Of a DNA stretch of 52,692 bases, positions 33,976 to 42,717 are shown piece after piece. Position numbers and translations under genes: made by a program. Positions within the stretch are counted from its first letter, which is position 1; each line of letters begins with the position of its first letter. The notes beneath the pieces are model-generated. The model was not told the DNA's origin. It made no database searches and was given only the letters and a program-made list of their open reading frames with translations. The stretch lies in NCBI GenBank assembly GCA_020692325.1, contig JAIMKR010000001.1:1-52692 (forward strand), written 5' to 3'. Source of the DNA: Desulfocurvus sp. (GTDB lineage: Bacteria > Desulfobacterota > Desulfovibrionia > Desulfovibrionales > Desulfovibrionaceae).

Positions 33976-34428
33976 TCACTCCACCCCGATGTCCTCGTTC
34001 CAGATTTCCGGGTGCTCGGCGATGAACCCCTGGAGCAATTCGCGGCAGGCCTCGTTTTCCAGGTCCACCACCGAGACGCCATTCTCGCGCAGCCAGTCCA
34101 CGCCGCCGCTGAAGGTCGCGCTTTCGCCCACCACCACCGCGCCGATGCCGAACTGCCGGATGAGCCCGCAGCAATACCAGCACGGAGCCAGGGTGGTGAC
34201 CATGATCGTGTCCCGATAGCCGGGCCGCCGGCCAGCCGCGCGGAAGGCCGCCGTCTCCGCGTGCATCGAGGGGTCGCCGTCCTGCATGCGCCGGTTGCGC
34301 CCGCGCCCCAGCAACCGGCCGTCGCGCAGGAACAACGCCGCGCCGATGGGCACGCCGCCCTCGGCCCGGCCCAGCCGCGCCTCCTCAAGCGCCACCGCAA
34401 GCATCCGCTCGCACTCCGCACGTTCCAT
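33976..34428 (-). CDS. Cytosine deaminase of the yeast FCY1 type
   Basis: A ~150-residue zinc deaminase. HAE in DPSMHAETAAF (about 55) and PCWYCC (about 87-92) supply the zinc ligands and catalytic Glu. Beyond the motifs, the protein resembles yeast Fcy1 along its length: EEARLGRAEGGVPIGAALF near the start, LGRGRNRRMQDGDPSMH, VVGE...F-GG-WL, and the C-terminus HPEIWNEDIGVE compared with the yeast DWFEDIGE ending (family knowledge from memory). It would convert cytosine to uracil for pyrimidine salvage. Bacterial cytosine deaminases of the CodA type are unrelated amidohydrolases. ATG 34428 is nine bases from GGAGG; ATG 34434 is also possible. It diverges from the aminotransferase operon. Confidence 0.85.
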   Translation of the reverse strand: MERAECERMLAVALEEARLGRAEGGVPIGAALFLRDGRLLGRGRNRRMQDGDPSMHAETAAFRAAGRRPGYRDTIMVTTLAPCWYCCGLIRQFGIGAVVVGESATFSGGVDWLRENGVSVVDLENEACRELLQGFIAEHPEIWNEDIGVE

Positions 34429-34515
34429 ATTCATCCACCTCCGCACTAGGGTTTTCGTTTTTTCCTTAACCGATGGAGGGAGTTCCGGCAATATCGCAAA
34501 AGGGCATCATTGTTT

Positions 34516-34543
34516 TTGACAGAAGCCCGCCGCCGCATATATG
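34516..34543 (+). promoter_or_regulatory. Sigma-70-type promoter of the aminotransferase-hom operon
   Basis: TTGACA (34516-34521) and TATATG (34538-34543) are 16 bases apart, 61 bases ahead of the aminotransferase start. Confidence 0.68.
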
Positions 34544-34604
34544 GTTCCGCACTGCAATAATCATCCCCCCGGCCCAAGCCGGTATGGAGGCCAAGGAGCG
34601 CGCC

Positions 34605-35777
34605 ATGGAGCAATTTCCCAGAGTACACAGACTGCCGCCGTATGTGTTCGCCCAGGTCAACGAACTGAAAATGAAAATGCGCCATCAGGGCGCGGACATC
34701 ATCGACCTGGGCATGGGCAACCCCGATCTGCCCACCCCGCCGCACATCGTTGAGAAGCTGATGGAGGCGGCACAGAAGCCCGTCAACCATCGCTACAGCG
34801 CATCCAAGGGCATCAAGGGCCTGCGGCTGGCAATCGCCAACTGGTATCTGCGCCGCTACGGCGTGGAGCTGGACCACGACCAGGAGGTGGTCGTGACCAT
34901 GGGCGCCAAGGAAGGCCTGGCGCACCTCGCCCTGGTCATGCTCTCCCCCGGCGACGTGGTCTTCGCCCCGGACCCCTCCTACCCCATCCATCCCTACGCG
35001 GCCATCATCGCCGGCGCCGACGTGCGCCGCGTGCCCATGGGCAAGGGACGCGATTTTCTTGAGGATCTGCAGGTGGCGGTGAAGCAGACCTGGCCCAAGC
35101 CCAAGCTGCTGGTGGTGAGCTACCCGCACAACCCCACCACCATCTGCGCCGACGTGGAGTACTTCCAGAAGATCGTCGATTTCGCCAAGGAGAACCACCT
35201 TTACGTCATCAACGACTTCGCCTACTCCGACTTCACCTTCGACGGCTACGTGGCCCCGAGCTTCCTGCAGGCCAAGGGCGCGAAGGATGTCGCCGTCGAG
35301 TTCTTCTCCATGACCAAGAGCTACTCCATGGCCGGCTGGCGCGTGGGCTTCTGCTGCGGCAACCGCGACATGGTTCAGGCACTCACGCGCATCAAGAGCT
35401 ATCTGGACTACGGCATCTTCCAGCCCATCCAGATCGCGGCCTGCGCCGCCCTCAACGGCCCGCAGGAATGCGTGCGCGAGATCATGGACGTGCATCAGGA
35501 CCGCCGCGACGCGCTCATCGAGGGCCTCGCCCGCGCTGGTTGGGACGTGGAGCCGCCCAAGGCCACCATGTTCGTCTGGGCCGAGATTCCCGACGAATTC
35601 AAAAAAATGGGCAGCGTGGAGTTCTCCAAGCTGCTGCTGCGCGAGGCCCAGGTGGCTGTTTCCCCCGGTCTCGGCTTCGGCAACTACGGTGACGACCACG
35701 TGCGCTTCGCCCTGGTCGAAAACCGCCACCGCATCAATCAGGCCACCCGCAACATTAAGAAGTTCTTCGGTAAATAG
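34605..35777 (+). CDS. PLP-dependent class I/II aminotransferase (alanine/LL-DAP-type)
   Basis: A 390-residue fold-type I aminotransferase. [21 protein letters not shown] (about 33-53) is typical of the AlaC/LL-diaminopimelate aminotransferase group; the PLP lysine lies in [17 protein letters not shown] (Lys about 239), and [11 protein letters not shown] holds the substrate-side Asn-Pro. It could transaminate alanine/pyruvate or act in lysine or threonine-family biosynthesis. ATG 34605 has AAGGAG six bases upstream. Homoserine dehydrogenase follows by nine bases, so an aspartate-family role is likely. The exact substrate is not readable. Confidence 0.88.
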   Translation: MEQFPRVHRLPPYVFAQVNELKMKMRHQGADIIDLGMGNPDLPTPPHIVEKLMEAAQKPVNHRYSASKGIKGLRLAIANWYLRRYGVELDHDQEVVVTMGAKEGLAHLALVMLSPGDVVFAPDPSYPIHPYAAIIAGADVRRVPMGKGRDFLEDLQVAVKQTWPKPKLLVVSYPHNPTTICADVEYFQKIVDFAKENHLYVINDFAYSDFTFDGYVAPSFLQAKGAKDVAVEFFSMTKSYSMAGWRVGFCCGNRDMVQALTRIKSYLDYGIFQPIQIAACAALNGPQECVREIMDVHQDRRDALIEGLARAGWDVEPPKATMFVWAEIPDEFKKMGSVEFSKLLLREAQVAVSPGLGFGNYGDDHVRFALVENRHRINQATRNIKKFFGK

Positions 35778-35786
35778 GAAGGTTCG

Positions 35787-37082
35787 ATGAAGACGCTGCG
35801 CCTCGGACTCGCCGGTTTCGGCACGGTCGGCTCAGGGCTCGCGAAAATCCTGCACGAGAACCGCGAGATCATCGTCTCGCGCACGGGGCGGGAAATCGCC
35901 ATAACCACCGTGCTCGTGCGCGACGCGGCCAGGAAGCGCGCCGTGCCGATCGGCGCCGAGGCGCGGTTCACCACCAATCCCGACGACCTGCTCGGCGAGG
36001 ACATCGATGTCGTCGTGGAGCTCATGGGTGGGGTGGACGCGGCCCGAAGCCTCATCACCCGCGCCCTGGAGTCGGGCAAGCACGTGGTCACTGCCAACAA
36101 GCACCTGCTGGCCCTGCACGGGCCGGAGCTGTTCGCCCTGGCCGCGAGCAAGGGGCTGGGGCTCTTCTATGAGGCCAGCGTGGCCGGCGGCATCCCCATC
36201 GTGCAGACCCTGCGTGAAAGCCTGGGGGCCAACCGCATCGAGCGGCTCACGGGCATCCTCAACGGCACGGCCAACTACATTCTCTCCGAGATGACCACCA
36301 ACCATCTCGACTTCGGCACGGCCCTCAAGCAAGCGCAGGACCTGGGCTACGCCGAGGCCGACCCCATGTTGGACATCGAGGGCTTCGACACCGCGCACAA
36401 GCTCGTGGTGCTCATCCGGCTGGCCTACGGCCGCGACTTCCCACTGGGCAAGCTGCCGGTGCGGGGCATAACGCAGGTCTCCGGCCAGGACATCCAGTTC
36501 GCCCGCGAGTTCGGCTACCGCATCAAGCTGCTGGCCCAGGCGCGCGAGGTGGACGGCAAGATCGAGGCCAGCGTGCAGCCCACGCTCGTCAAGCACACGT
36601 ATTTGCTCGCCCGCGTGGGCGGCAACTACAACGCCGTGCGCGTGGAGGGCAACGCCGTGGGGCCCATCATGCTCCACGGGCAGGGGGCTGGCGGCGCGCC
36701 CACGGGCAGCGCCGTCATGGCCGACATCATGGCCCTGTGCCGGGGTCTCAACGCTCCCTGCGCCAGCTTCGACAACACGGGCTTCGGCAACACCCCGCTG
36801 CCCCCGGCGGACATTCTGCCTAAGGGCGAGGGCGTGTCCATGCACTACTTCCGCTTTTCCGTCACGGACAAGCCGGGCGTGCTCGCCTCCATCGCCCACA
36901 CAATGGCCGAGCACGACATCTCCATCGCCCAGGCGGTGCAGAAGGGCGAGCACCAGTCGTCCGACGTGCCCATCGTGTTCCTGACCCACAAGGCCAGGCA
37001 GAGCGCCGTGGACGAGATCATCCGCATCATCGACGGCTTGAGCGTGACGCTCCGGCCCACCGTGCATTTCCCGATTCTGTAA
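35787..37082 (+). CDS. hom: Homoserine dehydrogenase
   Basis: A 431-residue enzyme reducing aspartate semialdehyde to homoserine. The Rossmann domain starts LGLAGFGTVGSGLAKIL (6-22); GKHVVTANKHLLA carries the family Asn-Lys, SVAGGIPIV and LTGILNGTANYIL (about 152-164) and the catalytic lysine region GYAEADPMLDIEGFDTAHKL follow. Residues ~350-431 form an ACT domain (FRFSVTDKPGVLASIAHTMAEHDISI), the likely site of feedback control by threonine. It lies between the aminotransferase and the apgM-type gene in one operon. Confidence 0.96.
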   Translation: MKTLRLGLAGFGTVGSGLAKILHENREIIVSRTGREIAITTVLVRDAARKRAVPIGAEARFTTNPDDLLGEDIDVVVELMGGVDAARSLITRALESGKHVVTANKHLLALHGPELFALAASKGLGLFYEASVAGGIPIVQTLRESLGANRIERLTGILNGTANYILSEMTTNHLDFGTALKQAQDLGYAEADPMLDIEGFDTAHKLVVLIRLAYGRDFPLGKLPVRGITQVSGQDIQFAREFGYRIKLLAQAREVDGKIEASVQPTLVKHTYLLARVGGNYNAVRVEGNAVGPIMLHGQGAGGAPTGSAVMADIMALCRGLNAPCASFDNTGFGNTPLPPADILPKGEGVSMHYFRFSVTDKPGVLASIAHTMAEHDISIAQAVQKGEHQSSDVPIVFLTHKARQSAVDEIIRIIDGLSVTLRPTVHFPIL

Positions 37083-37091
37083 AGGAGCGCC

Positions 37092-38279
37092 ATGAAACTG
37101 CTCTTCCTCGTTGCCGATGGCATGGGCGGCTGGGCCGGCGAGGCCGCCGGCGACAAGACCTGCCTTGAGGCCGCCGAGACCCCGAACATGGATGCCATGG
37201 CCGCCGAAGGCGTGGTCGGCGTGTGTCACACCATTCCCAAGGGCATGGCCCCGGGCTCCGACGTGGCCAACATGGCCCTGCTCGGCTTCGATCCCGCCCG
37301 CTACCACACCGGCCGCGGCCCCATCGAGGCCGCGGCGCAGGGGCTCGAACTCGACCACGACGACCTCGTGTGGCGCATGAATCTGGTGAACCTGACCGAG
37401 CTTTCGGCCCAGGGAACCATGCTCGACTACTCGTCCGGGCACATCAAGACGGAGGTCTCGCGCCCGCTGGTGGAGGACCTGCAAAAGGCCCTCGGCGACG
37501 AGACGTTCCAGTTCCACCCCGGCGTGCAGTACCGCCACCTGCTCGTACAGAAGGGTGGGGCCATCGAGCCCGAGGCCGGACTGCGCATCAATCCGCCGCA
37601 CGACATCACCGGCAAGTCCATCCACGGCGACATGCGCGAGTTCTCACGCAGCGTGCGCCTGTGGGACCTGCTCTTCACCGCTCACGAGCGCCTCGCCGTC
37701 ACGGCCAAGGGCACCAACGCCAAGTCCATCTGGCCGTGGGGCCAGGGCCGGCCGCTCTCCCTGCCGGACTTCAAGAGGACCTTCAGTCTCGACGGCGCGG
37801 TCATCTCGGCTGTGGATCTCGTACGCGGCCTGGGCCGCGCGGCGGGCATGGAGGTCATCGAGGTGCCGGGCGCCACTGGTCTCATCGACACCAACTACGA
37901 GGGCAAGGTTGAGGCGGCGCTCAAATTCCTGGAGCGCGGGGACTTCGTCTTCGTGCATCTGGAAGGCCCGGATGAGTGCGGTCACGCGGGCGATCCCGCC
38001 GAAAAGACCGAGGCCATCCGCCGCTTCGATTCGCGCATCGTGGCCCCCCTGCGCAAGGCGCTGGCCGGGCGCGACGCCGCGTTCCTCGTCACCTGCGACC
38101 ATTTCACGCCCATCGCCGAAAAGACGCACACGCCCGACCCCGTGCCCTTCGTGCTCTGGCGCGCCGAAGGCGAACCCTCCGGCCTGCCGGCGTTCAGCGA
38201 GGCCGTGGCCCGCACCGCCGGTCTGGAAATCGAGGCCGGGCACGAGCTTCTGCCCTGGGCGCTGCGCCAGTTGGCGTAA
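37092..38279 (+). CDS. apgM-type protein, probable homoserine kinase
   Basis: A 395-residue member of the alkaline phosphatase superfamily, annotated in many genomes as cofactor-independent phosphoglycerate mutase. LFLVADGMGGW (4-14) starts the metal site, GMAPGSDVANMALLGFDP (about 51-68) has the nucleophile Ser, and HLEGPDECGHAGDP and TCDHFTP give further metal ligands. This subfamily (described as 'proposed homoserine kinase') occurs beside hom in species without thrB, exactly as here (nine bases after hom). I therefore favour homoserine kinase in threonine synthesis over a glycolytic mutase. The context, not a residue, carries the decision. Confidence 0.85.
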   Translation: MKLLFLVADGMGGWAGEAAGDKTCLEAAETPNMDAMAAEGVVGVCHTIPKGMAPGSDVANMALLGFDPARYHTGRGPIEAAAQGLELDHDDLVWRMNLVNLTELSAQGTMLDYSSGHIKTEVSRPLVEDLQKALGDETFQFHPGVQYRHLLVQKGGAIEPEAGLRINPPHDITGKSIHGDMREFSRSVRLWDLLFTAHERLAVTAKGTNAKSIWPWGQGRPLSLPDFKRTFSLDGAVISAVDLVRGLGRAAGMEVIEVPGATGLIDTNYEGKVEAALKFLERGDFVFVHLEGPDECGHAGDPAEKTEAIRRFDSRIVAPLRKALAGRDAAFLVTCDHFTPIAEKTHTPDPVPFVLWRAEGEPSGLPAFSEAVARTAGLEIEAGHELLPWALRQLA

Positions 38280-38296
38280 CAGGAGGCCGGCAAGCC

Positions 38297-38755
38297 GTGG
38301 AATATCAGTTCCCCAAGACGTTTCCCGAAAACGACACATGGTACGCCCACCGCGTGTCCTATGGCGAAACCGACGCCATGGGCGTGCTCTACTACGGGGA
38401 ATACCTGCACATCTTCGAGCGCGCCCGCAGCCAGTTCGTGCGCGAGCGCGGCATGGGCTACGACGTCGTGGAAAAGCGCGGCATCATCCTGCCCGTGCGC
38501 GAGGCTTGGTGCCGCTACCGCATCCCCGCGCACTACGACGACCTGCTGTGGGTGCGCTGCGGCATAGCCGAGTGGGGGCGCGCCAGCCTGCGCATCATCT
38601 ACGAGTTCCACACCGAGGACAGAGCCAAGCTCACCGCCCAGGGCTTCACCGTGCATCCCACCGTGAACAGGCTGGGCAAACCCGTGCCCGTGCCCGACTG
38701 GTTCAAGGAAATGTGCGGGAAGCGTGTCGAACCGGAGCAGCCCTTCCGGCCGTAG
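38297..38755 (+). CDS. Hotdog-fold acyl-CoA thioesterase (YbgC/4-HBT type)
   Basis: A 152-residue single hotdog domain. HRVSYGETDAMGVLYYGEYLHIFERARSQFV (about 18-48) contains the family active-site segment D-x-M-G-V-x-Y-x-x-Y, with the catalytic Asp before AMG. Such enzymes hydrolyse short acyl-CoA or acyl-ACP thioesters in the cytoplasm. GTG 38297 is chosen; AGGAGG is ten bases upstream. It follows the apgM-type gene by 17 bases and may be in the same transcript, though a link to threonine synthesis is not evident. Confidence 0.85.
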   Translation: MEYQFPKTFPENDTWYAHRVSYGETDAMGVLYYGEYLHIFERARSQFVRERGMGYDVVEKRGIILPVREAWCRYRIPAHYDDLLWVRCGIAEWGRASLRIIYEFHTEDRAKLTAQGFTVHPTVNRLGKPVPVPDWFKEMCGKRVEPEQPFRP

Positions 38756-38828
38756 GCAGCCTCCCCCACTTGCCCCCTGGCGTGGACGGGTGTACCTATC
38801 CCCCCACGAAAACAGGGAGCTTCACGAA

Positions 38829-39632
38829 GTGTTCACCGACACGCATACGCACGTTTTTCATCCGAAAATCGCCAAGAAGGCCATCAAACAACTGCACGAC
38901 CACTACCGCATCGAACCCCAGGGCACCGGCGTTCTCGACGATCTGCTCGCCCGATGCACCCGCGCCGGCGTGGACCGCGTGGTTGTCCACACCGCAGCCA
39001 CCGATCCCTCTCAGGTCATCCCCGCCAACAACTGGGCCATGGCCATGGAGCGACAGTCGCCCCGCGTCACGGCCTTCGGCACCATGCACCCGGACTACGC
39101 CGAGCCGGAGAAGGAGCTGGACCGCCTGCGCAAGGCCGGCATCCACGGTCTCAAGTTCCACCCGGACTTTCAGGGCTTCTTTCTGGACGACCCCAAATTC
39201 TACCGCCTCATGGAGATGATCGGCGAGGAGTGGACGCTCATGATCCATGTTGGCGACCGCCTGCCGCCGGAGAAGAACCCCTCCTGCCCCAAAAAAGTGG
39301 CCAAGCTGCGCCGCGCCTTTCCCAAACCGCGCATCATCGCCGCGCATCTGGGCGGTTTCAGCCACTGGAAATACGTGGTGGAGAATCTGGCCGGCATGGA
39401 TGTCTACCTCGACACGTCCAGCTCGCTTTCGTTCATCGACGACGCCACCCTGCGCGACATCATCACGCATCACCCGACGGACCGCCTGCTCTTCGGCAGC
39501 GACTACCCGCTCTTCGATCCGGGCGACGAGATCCGCCTCGTGGAAAAGCGCATCGCGCCGCTGGGCGTGAACGTGGACGATCTGCTGAGCGCCGGCACCA
39601 AGCTTTTCGCCCCGCGCAAAGCGAAGAACTGA
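38829..39632 (+). CDS. Metal-dependent amidohydrolase (Amidohydrolase_2 type)
   Basis: A 267-residue TIM-barrel hydrolase. TDTHTHVFHP (3-12) gives the H-x-H metal site; GLKFHPDFQGF (about 103-113) and LMIHVGDRLP supply the next histidines, IIAAHLGGFSHW the fourth, and LLFGSDYPLF (about 223-232) the catalytic aspartate. Members include decarboxylases and hydrolases of unknown substrates. The start GTG 38829 follows GGGAG by about nine bases. It closes the plus-strand run beginning at the aminotransferase and ends at a strong terminator. Confidence 0.82.
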   Translation: MFTDTHTHVFHPKIAKKAIKQLHDHYRIEPQGTGVLDDLLARCTRAGVDRVVVHTAATDPSQVIPANNWAMAMERQSPRVTAFGTMHPDYAEPEKELDRLRKAGIHGLKFHPDFQGFFLDDPKFYRLMEMIGEEWTLMIHVGDRLPPEKNPSCPKKVAKLRRAFPKPRIIAAHLGGFSHWKYVVENLAGMDVYLDTSSSLSFIDDATLRDIITHHPTDRLLFGSDYPLFDPGDEIRLVEKRIAPLGVNVDDLLSAGTKLFAPRKAKN

Positions 39633-39660
39633 CGCACAGCGTCCCTCCCTCGAAAAACAA

Positions 39661-39701
39661 GCCCCCGCCGGAATGCGCGAACGTTCCGGCGGGGGCCTTT
39701 T
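39661..39701. terminator. Bidirectional intrinsic terminator
   Basis: GCCCCCGCCGGAA (39661-39673) pairs perfectly with TTCCGGCGGGGGC (39684-39696) around a ten-base loop. CTTTT follows on the plus strand and AAAAACAA precedes it, giving a T tract for the convergent pgk transcript. Confidence 0.9.
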
Positions 39702-39722
39702 CGTCTCGTGATGCCGGGGCCG

Positions 39723-40922
39723 CTACTTCCTGGCGGCCTCTTCCAAAGCCTTAAAGCCCGGCAGCTCCTTGCCCTCCAGGAATTCGAGGAACGAGCCGCC
39801 GCCGGTGGAGATGAAGCTGAACTTGTCACCCAAACCAGCCGCGTGCACCACGGCGTCGGTGTCGCCGCCGCCAGCGATGGACAGCGCGCCGCAGGCCACC
39901 ACGGCCTTGGCCACGCCGATGGACCCGGCGGCGAAGGCCGGATTCTCGAACGCGCCCATGGGGCCGTTCCAGACCACGGTGCCTGCGCCCTTCAGCACGT
40001 AGGTGAAGGCCTCCACGCTGGCGGGGCCGATGTCCAGGGCCATGAGCCCGGCGGGCACCGGGCCGGTGTGCGAGGCCACAGTGGCCTTGGCGGCCTTGAA
40101 GCTCTCGGCAAGCACGAGGTCGGGCGGCAGGTGAATGTGCGTAAGGCTGTCCGCCGCAGCGTCGAGAATGGCCTTGGCCTCGCCCACGAGGTCGGGCTCC
40201 ACGAGGGACGCGCCCATGTCGATGCCCTGGGCCAACCGGAAGGTGTTGGCCATGGCTCCGCCGATGATGAGGTGGTCCACCTTGCCGAGCAGGTTCTTCA
40301 ACAGGCCGAGCTTGCTGGACACCTTGCTGCCGCCGGAGATGGCCACGAAGGGCCGCTTGGGGCTGGAGAGCGCGCCGTGCAGGTACGTCCACTCCTTTTC
40401 CATGAGGAAGCCGGCGCAGGCTTTGGGCGCGGCCAGCGGGGCCTCGGTGACCGAGGCGTTGGGCCTGTGCGCCACGCCGAAGGCATCGCTGACGTAGAGG
40501 TCCAGACCGGCGACCAGCTCCTTGGCGAAGGCCATACGCTCGGCGGGATCCTTGGAGGTCTCGGCCTTATGGAAGCGCAGGTTTTGGAGCATGAGCAACT
40601 CACCAGGCTTCAGCGCAGCGATTTTCGCCTGAACTTCCGGGCCCACGCAGTCGTCGGCCAGCGGCACGCTGATGCCGAGCAGGCCGGCCAGATGCGCGGC
40701 CACGGGCGCGAGCGAGAACTCGGGTTTGGCCTCGCCCTTGGGCTGTCCGAGATGGCAGCACAGGACGATGGAGCCCCCGGCGTTCAGAATGTGGCGCAGG
40801 GTGGGCAGGCTCTCGCGGATGCGAGTGTCGTCGGTGACGCGAGTGCCGTCCAGCGGCACGTTGTAATCCACGCGGACGAGAACTTTTTTACCGGAAACGG
40901 GAATATCCTTCAGGTAAAGCAT
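39723..40922 (-). CDS. pgk: Phosphoglycerate kinase
   Basis: A 399-residue two-domain kinase exchanging phosphate between 1,3-bisphosphoglycerate and ADP. VLVRVDYNVPLDG (14-26) is the N-terminal family signature, CHLGQPKG the next substrate loop, GGSKVSSKLGLL and the C-terminal GGGDTDAVV and STGGGSFLEFLEG the nucleotide-binding parts. The start ATG 40922 has only a GGGA purine stretch. It is the last gene of GAF - gap1 - pgk, ten bases after gap1. Confidence 0.97.
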   Translation of the reverse strand: MLYLKDIPVSGKKVLVRVDYNVPLDGTRVTDDTRIRESLPTLRHILNAGGSIVLCCHLGQPKGEAKPEFSLAPVAAHLAGLLGISVPLADDCVGPEVQAKIAALKPGELLMLQNLRFHKAETSKDPAERMAFAKELVAGLDLYVSDAFGVAHRPNASVTEAPLAAPKACAGFLMEKEWTYLHGALSSPKRPFVAISGGSKVSSKLGLLKNLLGKVDHLIIGGAMANTFRLAQGIDMGASLVEPDLVGEAKAILDAAADSLTHIHLPPDLVLAESFKAAKATVASHTGPVPAGLMALDIGPASVEAFTYVLKGAGTVVWNGPMGAFENPAFAAGSIGVAKAVVACGALSIAGGGDTDAVVHAAGLGDKFSFISTGGGSFLEFLEGKELPGFKALEEAARK

Positions 40923-40932
40923 AAGCTGATCC

Positions 40933-41949
40933 CTATTTGAGGCCCTTGTCGGCCACGAGCTTGATGAGGTCCGCAACTCGGCAGGAATAGCCCCATTCGT
41001 TGTCGTACCAGGAGACGATCTTGGCCAAGCCCGAGCCGGAGACCACAGTGTACTCGGCATCGATGATGCTGGAACGCGGGTCGCCACGGAAGTCCGTGGA
41101 GACCAGCGGCCGCTCGGAGAAGCCGAGAATGCCCTTGAGCGGTCCCTCGGACGCGGCTTTGAGGGTGGCGCGCAGGGTCTCGGTGTCCGTGGGCTTCGCC
41201 AGGGTGCAGGCGAAGTCGACGATGGAGACCGTGGGCGTGGGCACGCGCAGGGAGTAGCCGTCGACCTTGCCCTTGAGGTCCGGGATGACGAGCGCCACGG
41301 CCTTGGCCGCGCCGGTGGACGTGGGCACGATGTTCAGAGCCGCCGCGCGGGCGCGCCGGAGGTCCTTGTGCGGCTGGTCGAGGATACGCTGGTCGTTGGT
41401 GTAGCTGTGAATGGTGCACATGAGGCCGTTGACCACGCCGAAGGCGTCGTGCACGACCTTGACCGCCGGCGCCAGGCAGTTGGTGGTGCAGCTGGCGTTA
41501 CTGATGATGTTGTGTTTGGCCGGATCGTAGAGGTGCTCGTTGACGCCGAGGACGATGGTGATGTCTTCGTCCTTGGCGGGGGAGGAGATGATGACCTTTT
41601 TGGCCCCGGCCTCCAGATGGGCGGCCGCTTTGGGCCCGGTGCGGAAAAGCCCCGTGGACTCCACCACCACGTCCACCCCGAGCTCGGCCCAGGGCAGATT
41701 CTTCGGATCGCGCTCGGCGTAGCAGGCAACCTCCCAGTCGCCGTACTTGATGCCGCCGTTCGGCGTGACCGCAACAGGATGCGGCGCGCGGCCGTAGGTG
41801 GAGTCGAACTCCAGCAGGTGCGCGCTGGTGTTCACGTCGTACAAGTCGTTCAAGGCCACCACCGTGGCAGCTTCATGATGGAGATCGTACAGGGCTTTCA
41901 GAACCTGACGGCCGATACGGCCAAAACCATTGATCGCGACACGTAGCAT
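40933..41949 (-). CDS. gap: Glyceraldehyde-3-phosphate dehydrogenase, NAD-type paralogue
   Basis: A 338-residue enzyme. [15 protein letters not shown] (6-20) is the nucleotide fold, [12 protein letters not shown] (about 154-165) carries the catalytic Cys and [10 protein letters not shown] the catalytic His. The segment VVALNDLYD retains the aspartate that binds the NAD ribose, so it is probably NAD-dependent and glycolytic. ATG 41949 follows AAGGAGGG. It sits between a GAF protein (11 bases upstream) and pgk, while a different GAPDH lies 0.8 kb away. Confidence 0.96.
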   Translation of the reverse strand: MLRVAINGFGRIGRQVLKALYDLHHEAATVVALNDLYDVNTSAHLLEFDSTYGRAPHPVAVTPNGGIKYGDWEVACYAERDPKNLPWAELGVDVVVESTGLFRTGPKAAAHLEAGAKKVIISSPAKDEDITIVLGVNEHLYDPAKHNIISNASCTTNCLAPAVKVVHDAFGVVNGLMCTIHSYTNDQRILDQPHKDLRRARAAALNIVPTSTGAAKAVALVIPDLKGKVDGYSLRVPTPTVSIVDFACTLAKPTDTETLRATLKAASEGPLKGILGFSERPLVSTDFRGDPRSSIIDAEYTVVSGSGLAKIVSWYDNEWGYSCRVADLIKLVADKGLK

Positions 41950-41959
41950 ATTGCCCTCC

Positions 41960-42532
41960 TTAGTCTTCGAAGATGCGGTGCTCATAGGAGGCCAGCATCT
42001 CATAATCGGTTTTCAGGGCCTGATGCAGACGGGCGTTTTCGATGGCCATGGCGCTGATGTCGGCAACGGCGTGCAGGAAGTCCAGGGCGGGAGCGTCGAA
42101 CTCTCGCTGGGCCGCCGTGTAGATGCGCACCACGCCGATGGCCTTGCCGTCGACCAGCAGGGGATTGACGAGCACCGAGACGATGCCCTCCTTTTTGGCG
42201 GCCTCCCCATACTGAAAACGCGGGTCGTTCTGGGCGTTGGGAATGTGAATGGTTTTGCCGGACAGAGCCTCGCGGTCCACCTCGCTGCGCTCCAGTTCCA
42301 CGGAGCCTTTGCGGAAGTATTCCTTGGAAAGGCCGAAGGCCGCGCTGGGCAGCAGCCGTTTGCCCGTACGGTCCAGCAAGCGCAGGGTGCAGCCTTTGGC
42401 GCGCATGGCCTTGGTCGTCTGCTCCGCCACAGAGGTCAAAACGCTTTCCGTCTCCAGACTCGAGTTCACGACCCGGGCCACGTCGGCCAGGGTGCGGAAG
42501 TACCGTTCGAAACGTTCAGGGGTTTTCGTCAT
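41960..42532 (-). CDS. Stand-alone GAF-domain protein
   Basis: A 190-residue protein made almost entirely of one GAF domain (about 20-172; [31 protein letters not shown] and [48 protein letters not shown]). GAF domains bind small molecules or cyclic nucleotides. There is no output domain, so it may act by binding a partner. It is cotranscribed ahead of gap1 and pgk (11-base gap) with a GAGGAGG ribosome binding site, which suggests a metabolic sensor role; that is inference. Confidence 0.82.
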   Translation of the reverse strand: MTKTPERFERYFRTLADVARVVNSSLETESVLTSVAEQTTKAMRAKGCTLRLLDRTGKRLLPSAAFGLSKEYFRKGSVELERSEVDREALSGKTIHIPNAQNDPRFQYGEAAKKEGIVSVLVNPLLVDGKAIGVVRIYTAAQREFDAPALDFLHAVADISAMAIENARLHQALKTDYEMLASYEHRIFED

Positions 42533-42664
42533 GGCTTCCTCCTCGGGTTACGTTCAACACCTATCGTGCCACTTGCCGAATGTCAGTAGAAATATCACCC
42601 GACGCATGGATATTCCCATCGTGTGACTATTGCGCCATATTGTTTCAAATGTCCACGGAACTTG

Positions 42665-42690
42665 AAAAAAGAGGGGGCCGAAGCCCCCTC
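42665..42690 (-). terminator. Intrinsic terminator of fba-gap2
   Basis: On the minus strand GAGGGGGC and GCCCCCTC form a perfect 8-bp stem with a UUCG tetraloop, followed by TTTTTT (42670-42665). It separates fba-gap2 from the GAF-gap1-pgk unit. Confidence 0.95.
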
Positions 42691-42717
42691 TCATAACAAA
42701 CATCGAAGTCGTCAAGC

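Noticed and set aside
42533-42664. Sigma-54 promoter (TGGCACG) upstream of the GAF gene
   Set aside because: TGGCACG is present on the minus strand but no GC-containing -12 element lies at the required distance.
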